A stretch of 64,000 nt of DNA from Margaritifera margaritifera (lineage: Eukaryota; Mollusca; Bivalvia; Unionida; Margaritiferidae): positions 682,001 through 746,000 of the forward strand of contig JAQPZY010001029.1 in NCBI GenBank assembly GCA_029931535.1, given 5' to 3'. The position numbers and the translations under genes are program-made. Under the pieces are notes generated by a model. The model was given only the letters and a program-made list of their open reading frames with translations, ran no database searches and was not told the origin of the DNA. Numbering within the stretch: position 1 is the stretch's first letter; each line of letters begins with the position of its first letter. Of this stretch, positions 1-9,904 are shown piece by piece.

Positions 1-960
1 CCTGCAGATGATCTCACCCCCCGACACTTAAGGATCCTTGACAGCTCCGAGTGTTTTATACAAAACCATATTTCCCGAATAATACGTACCCAATATAACT
101 TGCTCCGAAATATTCCGCACAACTGCCTGCACGTAAATTCTGAGCAGGCCTTTCGCGGCTTGAACCCCTATCTACATCAGACTCAAATAAAAGGACAATA
201 TTGCTACAAATTTGGATAACCAACTGTTCCGTTCTTTTAAATATCGTAATTTTCACACAAACCTTCCGTATTTCAAAGCCAAGTCTTTCTGTTGTATACG
301 GTTCCACTCAGTGTTTGGGTTCGTAACATTAAACCCGAACAATCTCAATCCTGGTGAATTTGATCTTTGTTCATCCTTCGCGCTTCTATTGTGGACGACT
401 GCATCAATTTGTTCATGCAGGAGTGAGGTGTTTCAAAGTGTTCGGCCAGCTTCGCATACGTTCCTAATGGGGTTCTCTCATATGGATTCAACCCTTCTTA
501 AAAACATCCTCATTCAGCACTCCGAATGCATGTGCGGCTGAAGCTAGTCATGATCACCAAAACAAATGATGCTTTCTTCTAAAATAGCGCGGGATTAACA
601 TTCGGAAAACCTATATGGTGACAATAATAATGTTGGTAAATTAAAAAATGACAAGAATAATTTTGGTACTTTAAAATGGTACGAAGAAAAGAAAGCTAAT
701 GAAATTGCATGAATGAGTTGTTACTGTGTTTCCCACCTACGAAATCGATCCAAATTAAAGATTTTCTGTTCTTTCACGCTTATTATTCATAAAAATGTGA
801 AGATCTGTGCTAAGAATTAACCTACAAAACTTTTATAACGCTCTGTCTCGCCTGCTTCGCCAGAACATGGTATAAAATCTTAGTAACAGGGGAGGATCGT
901 GGAAGGGGAGGGGGGCAGCATCATGAAATCACATTCGCATCATCATGGGCATCCGCAGCA
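1..960. other. No gene recognised
   Basis: Open frames of 83 codons (minus, 56-307) and 109 codons (plus, 212-541) overlap each other in opposite directions. Neither shows a family motif, signal peptide or membrane segment that I recognise. The first 550 bases look slightly less AT-rich than the rest, which would fit an old coding relic, but nothing decides it. Confidence 0.5.
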
Positions 961-967
961 ATTTTTC

Positions 968-969
<2 letters not shown>

Positions 970-998
<29 letters not shown>
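970..998. repeat. Poly-G/poly-C homopolymer, 29 bases
   Basis: An uninterrupted run of 29 G on the plus strand, preceded by CCC. It can form G-quadruplexes and is error-prone in sequencing, so the exact length is uncertain. Confidence 0.95.
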
Positions 999-1000
<2 letters not shown>

Positions 1001-1015
1001 AAGCCATAAGTAAGG

Positions 1016-1018
<3 letters not shown>

Positions 1019-1081
<63 letters not shown>
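1019..1081. repeat. (AT)n microsatellite
   Basis: About 31 uninterrupted AT dinucleotides starting only 20 bases after the G run. It is a self-complementary tract able to extrude a cruciform. Confidence 0.95.
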
Positions 1082-1082
<1 letters not shown>

Positions 1083-1329
1083 CACAATGTTTTTTTTGTT
1101 TTTATTTTGCTGCAGAAGTAGTTTGCTTTGTTAGATGACTTGGAATGTTCCAAAATTTCGATTATATTAGTCAAATTTCAAATAGCACAAATTGTCAGAT
1201 TTAATAGTGTCCGTTTTAAGTTTACATTCGTATTTTCATCTGAATTGACAAGCTTGTATGAATTATGAATATTGTATAAAGCAAATGACGGGAAATTTTA
1301 TAGCTTCAAGTAATCTCGTATTGAGCGGA

Positions 1330-1463
1330 TATTTGCTTAAAACGAGTGAATAACGGATATATTTCATCGAGTGGGTGAAAATACTTAAGTTAGTGGGTGC
1401 AAATACTTAAGTTTTTCACCCACGAGATGAAATGTATCCGTTATTCACTCGGAGCAAGCAAAT
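1330..1463. repeat. Foldback/palindromic element, arms about 60 bp
   Basis: The left arm (about 1,330-1,390) and the right arm (about 1,404-1,463) are reverse complements with few mismatches, for example GAGTGAATAACGGATA against TATCCGTTATTCACTC, and GTGGGTGAAAA against TTTTCACCCAC, around a loop of about 13 bases. Size and structure fit a small foldback MITE. No coding capacity. Confidence 0.75.
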
Positions 1464-1908
1464 TTTCTTTTAATTGTTTTGCTCAAACGTATTGGCTAGC
1501 AGTATGCATAACAGATTGATGTAGCAGATTTCTTACTGTATCCAGCACGATAATGTCAGCAGTTAACCGTTTATGTTCTGTTGTGTTTTGTGTATATTCA
1601 CACAGAAAATATCAGTAATAACATAATTTTCCTTTCCAGTTCAAGATAAAACAAAGATATAAAAGTGAAGAAAAAAGTATATGCACATAGTTGGGTTTGA
1701 AAATTGGTTCATCTGCATGTGAGGCGGCCAAACTAACCACTAGACAATGCAAGCGGCAAAGAATAGCTCAAACTTTCTTGGCCATAATGTTATCGATGTG
1801 GCAGTGAACAATTATATTTTGTATTTCACTCCAGTGTATTATAAAAATTATCCTCTTGGAAAATCCATTAATTCACGGCCTAGAATAAAATAAAGTTTAT
1901 TATTTATA
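1464..1908. other. No feature recognised
   Basis: AT-rich sequence between the foldback element and the left inverted arm. I see no ORF with a recognisable motif and no RNA gene. Confidence 0.5.
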
Positions 1909-2390
1909 CTTGTTGTAGATAGATTCACGAACTTGTTATCATGTAATCCTATACAGTCATTCTTAACTTTCTTGTCGACCTACGCACAATATGTATAGCA
2001 GTGTTTATACCATAATGCGCTAAAAGATTGTAGTCCGTGTATCATACGGTTCAGTGGTATTTCAACTGATCCCGTAACGCTTGGTCCATACATGATGGTT
2101 GTGTAACCAGTAGTTGTATGTTGGCTGTTTAAAAGCCGTGTTAGACTCAATCCAGTGTTGTGTGGGTCTAATGGGTCAACATCGTGATGACACACTCCTG
2201 CCTTCGTTTTCGTGGAAGTCAGACACTGTCGAGGTTCTTCGACAGATGGGAAGGAATGTCGTATTTCGGTTCATTCCTTGTTATTCCATCATAATAAAGT
2301 GCAATGGGTCATTTTCATGTCTGTTATGTGAACAGGATAATTTCATACCTGTTGTAAGAACAGAATAATTCCATATATGTTATGTGAACA
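1909..2390 (+). repeat. Long inverted repeat, left arm
   Basis: This segment matches the reverse complement of about 5,640-6,120 with clear but diverged similarity over most of its length. The outer edge is marked by TTGTAGATAGATTCAC here against GTGAATCTATCTACAA on the right. A second anchor is GGTTCATTCCTTG against CAAGGAATGAACC, and a third is ACGAAGGCAGGAG-like sequence. Between these anchors alignment needs small gaps. The inner end carries a short degenerate tandem repeat, as does the right arm. The arms enclose about 3.2 kb that holds decayed minus-strand ORFs. Confidence 0.7.
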
Positions 2391-2430
2391 GTATAATCTT
2401 ACACTTGTTGTGTGTATAAGATGATTGCAT
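2310..2430. repeat. Short degenerate tandem repeat, about 35-38 bp period
   Basis: Three imperfect units built on 'TGTTATGTGAACAG.ATAAT...CATA'. The right inverted arm has comparable TTCATAT/GTGAAC-rich sequence at about 5,520-5,720. Confidence 0.55.
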
Positions 2431-2639
2431 TGAATATGCAACATGTAGCCATTCTGTTCTAAGAGCAGATAAATTCAGCAATCACAGGTGGAATACTTCT
2501 CAATAATTCATTTTAAATTCTTGCGTATCATTTGAGTAACAATATCTAAAGCAAGTGAAGGCCATTAGCAGAAAATGTTTTGGCTAGTCTAAATGGTGCT
2601 TCAGATCAAAATTTGATGCGTCTCAATCTCATTGTGGAG

Positions 2640-3290
2640 CAAGGTAACAGAAATTGCTCATGATAGAGTAGGTCCGTATTTATCTGTTTTAAATTTTGTA
2701 ATTAAATCGGTTATTTTCTATAACGGGTCTTCGTCTCTTTTCCTGATCCAGTCCCCGCTCGGTCTATCCATTGTGTCAGATGCTAAAATCATTAATTAGA
2801 TTTTTAATCTCTTGTTAGTTGCTTTATCTTCACTGTTTGAGTCATTTTATAGCTGTTCCATTATTGATAGCAAAGTGTCATAGTCTTCCAGAGATTTCTT
2901 TATTGTTCCATGTCACTCTATGATGCATCCGTTTCGGAGTTTATACATTGTTCAATTGACTATCAATATTGTTGAATGTTTGGTGTTTCTCCTAATCTTT
3001 CTCTTACATTCTATAATCTTTGTATTACATGAGGCAGGTTTTTAAATCTCTGTTTCGACAAGTGCTGTGCATCCAAAATCTTTTTCCTTTCATCGTCAAT
3101 CCGTTTTTGAAAACCCTGCATTTTAGTGATTCGTTGCAACTCTGTTCAAGAGAAGATATTTTGTTGTCTGATTTTTCTCCATCTCGTTATATCCTTCAAA
3201 TTATTATCATCCAAAATCTTGTGTATCTGAAAACAAATATCTTTATTTGCAAATTTCTAATTAGCAATATAATTTAATTTTACTGGCAAT
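2640..3290 (-). pseudogene. Decayed coding relic, charged helix-rich, possibly virus/Polinton-like
   Basis: Read on the minus strand, about 3,000-3,280 gives charged, helix-forming residues including FQKRIDDERKKILDAQ and RFKNLPHVIQRL, followed by a stop. Farther downstream come fragments with a KYGPTLS-like end near 2,665-2,700. Frames change and stops interrupt, so no product is possible today. The composition resembles structural-type proteins that I recall beside Polinton/Maverick-like elements in cnidarians and molluscs. That is a memory-based impression that I could not check. Alternatives are a decayed host gene or chance. Confidence 0.3.
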
Positions 3291-3609
3291 ATATCAGAGA
3301 GTGATATGGCATATGTTTTTTTTTTACTTACTTTTTCTTCCACTTGTCGCTGATTTCACATTCATTTCCATAAGATCTCCTATTGTGGTCATGCTAAAGT
3401 GAAAATATGTTATGGACATACCGTGAACGTCTATCACTTTTGCATCTTCATTTTTAATACTGATATTTAATCAGTTTATGGAACGATTGAAACAATTGCT
3501 TGTAACGACCATTAACCTTGCATGAAATAAAGTCGCCGTGAAAAACGTTTTTTTAGGTACAGAGTCTAGCAAATATAAGTAGTAACCATTAGAGTAATTC
3601 TGATGTTAT

Positions 3610-3882
3610 TTATCTGATCTGTACAGTTCTCTGACTATTGAATACTAACAATTTAGACTTTTGGCTGGTTATATACACTGTGTAGTTATTAGCTGTAGTG
3701 ACTATAACTTTTGAATTCAACTTCAAGTACTCGATGTCAATAGTTTCTTCGTTGTCATAATTGGCAATATTTCCCTCTTGAATATTGTTCATGTACATCT
3801 CAAGGTAATATAAATCTTCAGGAATTAGATCAGTCTTTGTTTCAGTGTTGTCTTTTACATAATAGAATATATTGTTTCTCAA
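3610..3882 (-). pseudogene. 90-codon ORF remnant, beta-rich, possibly virus/Polinton-like
   Basis: An open minus-strand frame of 90 codons begins with an asparagine- and tyrosine-rich stretch (NNIFYYVKDNTETKTDL). Its second half is rich in beta-branched residues (KVIVTTANNYTVYITSQKS). It lies downstream of the hydrophobic relic at 4.1-4.6 kb and upstream of the charged relic at 2.6-3.3 kb, all on the same strand and all between the two inverted arms. The pattern loosely recalls structural proteins of Polinton-like elements, but no diagnostic motif is visible. Start and true length are unknown. Confidence 0.3.
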
Positions 3883-4109
3883 TTCATGGGAAATATTATA
3901 ATAGCCAACAGCAAAATATATTCTATGTAATGAAATGGATAGTGTATCATGTCTGTTATCAATCTGATTGGTAACATATATTTCTTTCTCAGATTGTCTT
4001 TCTATCGCAATATAACTTCCATTTATTTAGAGTATATTAAACCAGCTAAGAGTAATAGATTTTCCATGCTTTGTACTTACTTTGTTACCTCTGTTGTTAT
4101 GATAGACCT

Positions 4110-4620
4110 CTACTTGTGTTTAGCTTCTCCTTCAGTGTTTTCTCTACTCTAAAACAATTCTTTTTCAGCTCTTCAGTGTCTTGATTATTTATGTTGTTTA
4201 TCTTCTACCCAATTGCATTCTTTATATCATTGTATCCGTTGTAGCCCTTTATATTCAATGTAAATTCTTCAAGGCTAACTTCGTTGTCGCTTTATCGCTT
4301 ACTCGCCGTATCTCGATGCTGTTTATCCTATTAATCGCAGAAGTCACTATCTAATTGTGTTTTTAATTGTATTGTCTATCAACATTTACTTGAAAGCTAT
4401 TACAGCAAACTCTAATACACTTGCACCAAACCCACTAAAATCAGGAGGGATAATAATTCCTATTGATATATCTGCGACTCCTAAATCAGCAGTTGGTACA
4501 CCGATCCCACCTGAAATGGTAACCGTGCTAACTTCCACCCTTTTAAAACCTTATATGTTGTTTGGTATTTCTTTCTTACACCGCTGTAACGTTCGATCTC
4601 TTTATCCAAATAATTCTTAA
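4110..4620 (-). pseudogene. Decayed ORF: charged N-part, glycine/hydrophobic middle, helical C-part
   Basis: From 4,620 leftward on the minus strand, a first frame reads DKEIERYSGVRKKYQTTYK, a charged helix. A frame change then opens a glycine- and isoleucine-rich hydrophobic stretch of about 50 residues (including TISGGIGVPTADLGVADIS and IGIIIPP). Further frame changes lead to an acidic helical part (DNEVSLEEFTLNI) near 4,230-4,290. The order of charged helix, hydrophobic core and acidic helix matches an uncharacterised protein family that I recall from invertebrate genomes near Polinton-like genes. At least two frameshifts are present, so it is dead. Confidence 0.35.
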
Positions 4621-4741
4621 TTTTGTTGACTTTTTACAACCTTAAATGAATACCATTGTTTGTCGTAAATATAGTTATTTTGTCTCCCATTAAGCAGCTA
4701 AGATTGGTCTATTTTAAAAAAAATTTTTTTTTTTACTTTAC

Positions 4742-4966
4742 TTAATTATTTTGTTTCGAAGTATCTTTTGTGCTATCCAGAAGCCATATGTAAAATGGCT
4801 GAAAGAAATTGGAATAATCATGGTAATGCTTCTTTAAATTTAAATTTACTCCGTTAACCGATCGACAAAAGCACAATTTCAAATGCATTTTGTGTGCGAG
4901 TGTAAGAGCTGAGTCATCCGCCACATGGTAAATAGTGCTGATTATGTTGTTTGCATCATTTTCCAT
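4742..4966 (-). CDS. 74-codon ORF, unknown, possible relic
   Basis: A minus-strand frame beginning MENDANNIISTIYHVADDS. It is on the same strand as, and directly upstream of, the other relics in this block. I do not recognise it. It contains scattered histidines and aromatic residues, no signal peptide and no membrane segment. It may be the front part of the same decayed gene set or a chance frame. Confidence 0.2.
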   Translation of the reverse strand: MENDANNIISTIYHVADDSALTLAHKMHLKLCFCRSVNGVNLNLKKHYHDYSNFFQPFYIWLLDSTKDTSKQNN

Positions 4967-4999
4967 TTATTTCCGTACAATTTTACAACATTTCTGGAA

Positions 5000-5639
5000 C
5001 TGGATTTTGTTGTTGGTACAATAAGTAATCTAACAAGAAGTTCTTGGTGAGTTTTCTCGGTATAGCTGGTTTGAAATGCAACCAACCGTGTTATATGTAG
5101 AACTAAAACAAGACATGAAAAACAATATCATAATCCATCCAGTAATACGCCCACTTGTTTAAACTAACTTCTGAACTAACTTTTTACATCTTCATTTGGT
5201 GTTGACAATTCTTGTTCCATTTTGTCTTTCTGCTTTTTGCTTTTTAAATTCTTTTGATTTTAATACAAGTTGCCTTCCAATTTAAACTCTATGTGGATAT
5301 CGATAAGTGACTGTGCTTAGAAGAGAAACTTTGATTGGCTCATTCAAACAGTGTGAAATGTCATGTTGGGTCACGATGTCGAGAAAAACTTTACTCGCGC
5401 TTACAGTATTTGGTTAAGGTTTATGCAAACTCATGAGAAACGAGGAAATCTCTGCAAAGGCGGCCACGGGTGATAAAAGAGTGTAGCGGATTATGGCCCA
5501 TGGCTTGCGACGATGCCGTTTACTTAGAGATATATGAAACTGTTCTGTTCATCAATGAAATTGTGAGTCTGTATTGGCGTCATGAAATTATGATGCAATG
5601 ATATTCACATTTGAAATTATAATGTTCACAAAATGTATG
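5000..5639. other. No gene recognised; inner part of inverted-arm block
   Basis: Between the ORF remnants and the right arm. It is less AT-rich near 5,330-5,520, but I see no ORF with a motif. Confidence 0.4.
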
Positions 5640-6120
5640 AATATATGAATGTATGAAAATATACCATTCACCAATGGATATGAAGTTGTGACACCATGTC
5701 AGTCATATAACGAACATGAACTTATGGCAATACACCGTACACTACCGGATATGAAGTCGCCCTATTTCACTTTAATAGGGCATACACAAGGAATGAACCC
5801 ATAAGTGGTATTCCTTTCCCGTCTGCCGAAGGACCTGCCAGAAACCTTGCTTCCGTGTAGACACGAGTTGAAGCAGCAACCCTTGACCGGGACAACACCA
5901 GTGAATCCATCAACAAACATTACCAGATTCAGCTAAAAATGCACAGCTGAACAGTGTAATACATGAGCCATAAACTCTAGCGTGCTTAAGTACAAACACC
6001 ACTATACATGTTATGTATGTGTACACAAGAAAAGATATGGTTAAATATTAAAACTGTTCTCCATTAAGAACGACTGTATGGAATTACATGATGTTCATAT
6101 GTGAATCTATCTACAATAAG
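5640..6120 (-). repeat. Long inverted repeat, right arm
   Basis: Reverse-complement partner of 1,909-2,390. The outer edge is GTGAATCTATCTACAATAAG. Similarity continues inward through CATTAAGAACGACTGTATGG and CAAGGAATGAACC to about 5,720 and then fades into TTCATAT-rich sequence. The two arms are about 3.2 kb apart. Divergence and indels show the pair is old. Confidence 0.7.
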
Positions 6121-6960
6121 ACTAACCACACGGTATTATAAAGTTAGAATGCTTCTCATCGTTTACTATATATAACATACATAATACAACCAAAATGGTC
6201 AATTCAGATAAAAATATGACTGTAACCTGAAACAGACTATCTTAAATCTGATAGCATTTTGTTATGCAAAAAGTGTCTGACCTAATGGAAATCTGGGATA
6301 ATATCCGAAACATAGAACGTAACAAACTAATCTATCTATCAAACACAAATGACAGAAAGAAAAGAAGAACGTCAACAATTATTACATAATCTACAGCTGA
6401 AAGATAGCTATCGTGAAAAAGACAACTTCCTGACGAAGCATCAATGCAGTGTAACTATATATAAAAATTATCACTCTGTATACTTGTACATGGCGCAAAC
6501 CACTGACGGAAAAACACGAAGTAAGTAGCTCCTACCGCCGAACTTTGCACATGCTGCAGTAAGTCGGTTACCCAGGTGAGTAAAACTAACTATGTCGCAA
6601 TCATTCAACAGAACTAAAACATACATCATGGGTAATGCTGTACGCGGCAACGGGACCCATACTCTATTTATACTAAAATACAATACAGTGACAATTTGGT
6701 GCACACAATTCTGTGACATCTTCTTCACTTTTTGATTCAGACTTATTTTCATCTACATTTTACCTTCATCAACTTCCATTTAATTTTCAAAAATAGAAGT
6801 TAAAGCAAACATGGCTTTAAAGCTAATTATAAATTAATCAGGATCTTTTTAAACTCATTTTTCTAGTTTAATTTTTGTTTATTAATCATGTTGTAATAAT
6901 AACTGTAGTAAAAACGAATGAAGTAAAGCAGTAAGAAGTGAATGAGGGATAATAAGACGT
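6121..6960. other. No gene recognised
   Basis: A 93-codon minus frame (6,471-6,752) and scattered plus-strand fragments (for example MTERKEERQQLLHNLQLKDS near 6,350-6,410) are present. The plus-strand fragments have a coding-like charged composition and could belong to the relic set on either side, but no family is recognisable. Confidence 0.4.
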
Positions 6961-6968
6961 TTTCAGTA

Positions 6969-7400
6969 TGTACAATAGAAAGGGACATAACTGAATTTTA
7001 TAGTACTAGTTTTTACTGCAAACCTTGTCATAAGGCATACAGTAAAGTACAGAAACAGAAATGGAGAGAAGAAAATAGATAACGCTGGAATGAATACTAG
7101 AAAAATTACACGAAACAAAGATACCACAATGATGAAAATTTTAGGATCATTTATAATTCAAGATTTAGAAATTTAACAACATTGAAAGAGAATACAAAGT
7201 TAGATAAGATATTGAAAATGTTTGGTGTTCCACCTATTGATTTTTGCCGTAGGTGACTGAAACTGAATTTTACTTAACCTGAAGGTGTATGTGATGATGA
7301 GTTAGATATAGACCAGTTTACTTCATGTGCTTCCTGGATGTATATAACCCAGAGCAGAGGAGAAAATGTTTTTATTGGTCGAACATGAGATGTATCATTC
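6969..7400 (+). pseudogene. Relic of a zinc-ribbon plus HNH-type endonuclease-like protein
   Basis: The plus strand gives a cysteine-bearing start (CTIERDITEFY, then FYCKPCHKAYSK), a lysine/arginine/asparagine-rich linker, and then MFGVPPIDF. A damaged HNH-like block follows (ELDIDQFTSCAS), in which the expected IDH carries Gln instead of His. One frame further comes YNPEQRRKCFYWSNMR. This order (C..C ribbon, basic linker, W/IDH block, NPEQ..KCF.W.N) is one that I know from HNH-type proteins of large DNA viruses, phages and virus-like mobile elements. At least four in-frame stops and one frameshift make it inactive. It may be linked with the relics at 2.6-5 kb, but it lies outside their inverted arms. 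Confidence 0.5.
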
Positions 7401-7422
7401 CTCTCTCTCTCTCTCTCTCTCT
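7399..7422. repeat. (TC)12 microsatellite
   Basis: Twelve CT dinucleotides that begin exactly where the HNH-like similarity stops. Confidence 0.95.
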
Positions 7423-7429
7423 TTGAAAA

Positions 7430-7672
7430 TCCTGTTTACGATGAAGATGATCATGAGGAACAAATTACTGATGCAACAATTGAAGATCCATTCACTTATA
7501 ATAATTGATCCAATTAGAGATTTGAAACTCTCCAACAAACTCCTGTATCTGCAACTTTTGTAGATGAATACAAAGAATGTGTTAAACACAATTCAAGCAG
7601 AGATGAAACACAATATCGATTACTTAATCTCATTTATGAATTATGGGGAAAACATTGTATTAACAAAAAATA
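7430..7672 (+). pseudogene. Acidic ORF remnant downstream of the HNH-like relic
   Basis: The plus strand reads an acidic stretch (VYDEDDHEEQITDATIEDPF), two stops, and then an open run that includes TPVSATFVDEYKECVKHNSS and LLNLIYELWGKHCINKK before a stop. The composition is protein-like and unlike the surrounding AT-rich filler. No family recognised. It may be the next gene in the same decayed set. Confidence 0.3.
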
Positions 7673-7799
7673 GGCGAAAAACATACTAATTTCTATAAAG
7701 GATAAACTAAAACATATGTTGGTAATTAACCATATTGCTACACAAAAAAAGGTTGATGTAACTTTCTTAAGTCGTTAGGCCGGACGAAATAAGGAAATA

Positions 7800-8160
7800 A
7801 ATGAATACACAAAACCTCTAGACAGACCCTTATAATAACCTTTGGAACCAACATGCACCCAATACCTTCTCCCAATTTCTCTAACATTTATCCTGTAACA
7901 TAATTAATGTGTTTGAAGTTCCTTCTGTATCCTGTAGCTGGTTAAACAAAGTGTCTAATTGTTGTCTATGCCATGATAATTCATTTAACAGTATAACGAA
8001 GGCTTCCTCCAATTCTATTTTTATCAACTTTTGCAAGACTTTCCTCTACTATGTTATTCAATTCTAGATGCTGCTCTTTTACTAGTGCTAGTGGTATTTC
8101 CTCTTCTGCTTTGCTGGCCCTCCGAGACGTGTCTCCTTAAGCGATTAGTGCATTAAATTC
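7800..8160 (-). pseudogene. Helix-rich ORF remnant, minus strand
   Basis: The minus strand reads SKAEEEIPLALVKEQHLELN, then after a frame change ELEEAFVILLNELSWHRQQL and DTLFNQLQDTEGTS. The heptad-like leucines and glutamines suggest an amphipathic helix or coiled coil. At least one frameshift is present and no catalytic motif is visible. It converges toward the plus-strand relics at 6.97-7.67 kb. Confidence 0.35.
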
Positions 8161-8381
8161 ACCTATCTCGTTAGTGTGTGTGTTTGTTTTTAATGCGTTG
8201 TTTGAGATTCCACGTGGACCTTGTTGAGTGTGGTCAATAAAGATACTGCTTTAGGCATACTTACTTATTTAAGTAGGAAAAAAGTAAGTAAATGAAGGTC
8301 ACTAACTAATAGTTACTATAAGATACTAATATTTACTTGCTGCATGTACTAATAGTGACTAACAAAAAGTAATTAACTTGA

Positions 8382-8627
8382 GTGAGAACAAAACTTTGTA
8401 TAATTTTAGACAACGTAAATATATCAGTCAAAATTATTGAGAATACAAAGTCATTGTGTGAAATAATCAAATTATTTTGTAAAAGGTGTAATAGGATGAA
8501 ATGTGCAAGTGAATTCAAGAAAAGAAATAATGGATATTTACAATGTGAAAAGTTTGTAAATATTCGGAATGCTGAATATGGAGAAATGCCAGAACACCAT
8601 GAGGAAAAACACAATCATAAAATGTGA
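8382..8627 (+). CDS. 81-codon small cysteine-containing ORF, copy 1 of a tandem pair
   Basis: The frame starts MRTKLCIILDNVNISVK and carries a CKRCNRMKCASEFKKRNNGY motif. This resembles the C..C....SEF....G...C pattern of small zinc-ribbon proteins in mobile and virus-like elements; a later Cys (LQCEKF) may be half of a second pair. The 8,756-9,055 segment repeats the same layout (start, ILD.V, then CNCQMLADESKKKK), so the two arose by duplication. The product is unknown. A lost second cysteine pair suggests decay. Confidence 0.35.
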   Translation: MRTKLCIILDNVNISVKIIENTKSLCEIIKLFCKRCNRMKCASEFKKRNNGYLQCEKFVNIRNAEYGEMPEHHEEKHNHKM

Positions 8628-8755
8628 ATGAGTAAAATCATTTACACTTGAAATCAAACATACATAAAACAATGTCTGAAACTTTGGTTCAATGAGTTCT
8701 GGTGCTTCTACATAAATAAACAGTTACTAAGTTAAGTTAGTAGTAAAAACTTTAC

Positions 8756-9055
8756 TTGAATAATTTCCAACAATATAAGTATAATTCCAAAATGGTTAAG
8801 GATACAAAGATAATTCTCGATCGTGTTGCATTTTCTGTGCACCTCGTCAGTAGAGACGTTGAAGAAAAGCCATTATATAAAATATTTAAATTGACTTATA
8901 AGTGCAATTGTCAAATGCTTGCAGATGAATCGAAGAAGAAAAAAGAAATGCTGGTTACATGACATGCAACGCAAGTGCAAATAGATCAAAGTCTGAATGG
9001 AATAGAAATGTTCGAACAACAACAGGAAAGAAATTAAATGCGGAAAAACAAATAA
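8756..9055 (+). pseudogene. Small cysteine-containing ORF, copy 2 of a tandem pair
   Basis: The frame MVKDTKIILDRVAFSVHLVS aligns with the start of copy 1, and CNCQMLADESKKKK aligns with its cysteine motif. A frameshift after the lysine run moves the continuation (NAGYMTCNASANRSK) into another frame, where it again aligns with copy 1. This is therefore a broken paralogue about 370 bases downstream. Both copies are preceded by TTAACTT/TACTTGA-type sequence. Confidence 0.4.
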
Positions 9056-9486
9056 ACTAAATTTAATGTATATTCATAAGAGATCTATCTTTCACAATAC
9101 AAAGAATGATTGAAATTTTAGTTCAATGTATTTTGTCGTTTCTATATTGAAACAAGTTTACATAATAAACCATTGAGATCTAGTGATTCAACATTTTAAC
9201 AAATTGTGCACCATAAATCGTGGAGTTCTAGCAATTCAACATTTAGTTCTATCGTTTCAAAATTTAAAAAATCAATGACTACTAACGTATAAATCTACTC
9301 CAACAGGAGGAATATCTCAATTATCATTATACATGAGTGGTGTGAAGAGGATACGTGAAAGTGATAAAAAGTAAGACTGTTTGGACGTTGAAGTGATGAA
9401 AGAAACTACAATAATTATGATATTGTTAAAGTTTCAAGAAAAATATTCTGAAATTTACGGAGAATATGACGAAATTCATTCGCATA
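9056..9486. other. No feature recognised
   Basis: AT-rich sequence. A short phrase recurs internally (CTAGTGATTCAACATTT at about 9,181 and CTAGCAATTCAACATTT at about 9,228). No gene seen. Confidence 0.45.
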
Positions 9487-9491
9487 TATGC

Positions 9492-9524
<33 letters not shown>

Positions 9525-9536
9525 CATACATACATA
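9487..9536. repeat. (AT)n followed by (CATA)n microsatellite
   Basis: About 14 AT repeats running directly into four to five CATA units. Confidence 0.9.
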
Positions 9537-9705
9537 CTTTACATGGTTTATGTGGATTTTATGTTCAGATAGGTCTCGGTGGACTTGTATATCTACTTGT
9601 AAATTTTCAAAACAAATTTCATATTTACACTTTAAATAATTTTTTAAAACTATATTTTACAGCAATTTTATCAAATATTGATAGATAAGAATATATACAT
9701 TTCAA

Positions 9706-9792
9706 TTTATGTGGACATGAACCCTGACCATTGACCTCTCGTCCACATAATTATATACTGATATATATATATATATACTATGTCCACATAAA
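9706..9792. repeat. Perfect 13-bp inverted repeat around a TA tract
   Basis: TTTATGTGGACAT at 9,706-9,718 and its exact complement at 9,780-9,792. The arm sequence is the same phrase found in the satellite monomers that follow, so a monomer fragment is present here in both orientations. Confidence 0.75.
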
Positions 9793-9904
9793 CTTGAAGT
9801 TTATTTCCATATGTTGTCTCTGGAAATAATGCCAAGGTCATCTCAAGCTTTCTAATATATTGTACATGGGTTTTTATTAAATAGATGGAAAAAAATATGT
9901 AGTG

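Noticed and set aside
929..1174. 81-codon frame with Ile-Tyr and Pro runs
   Set aside because: It is a translation of the AT microsatellite and the C homopolymer.
1909..6120. A clean 4.2-kb DNA transposon with perfect terminal repeats
   Set aside because: The arms are diverged with gaps, and I could not find a matching target duplication at 1,908 and 6,121. I keep only the inverted-arm description.
8333..8614. 93-codon minus-strand frame opposite the small cysteine ORF
   Set aside because: Antisense shadow of the plus-strand ORF, which has a duplicated counterpart. The minus frame has none.
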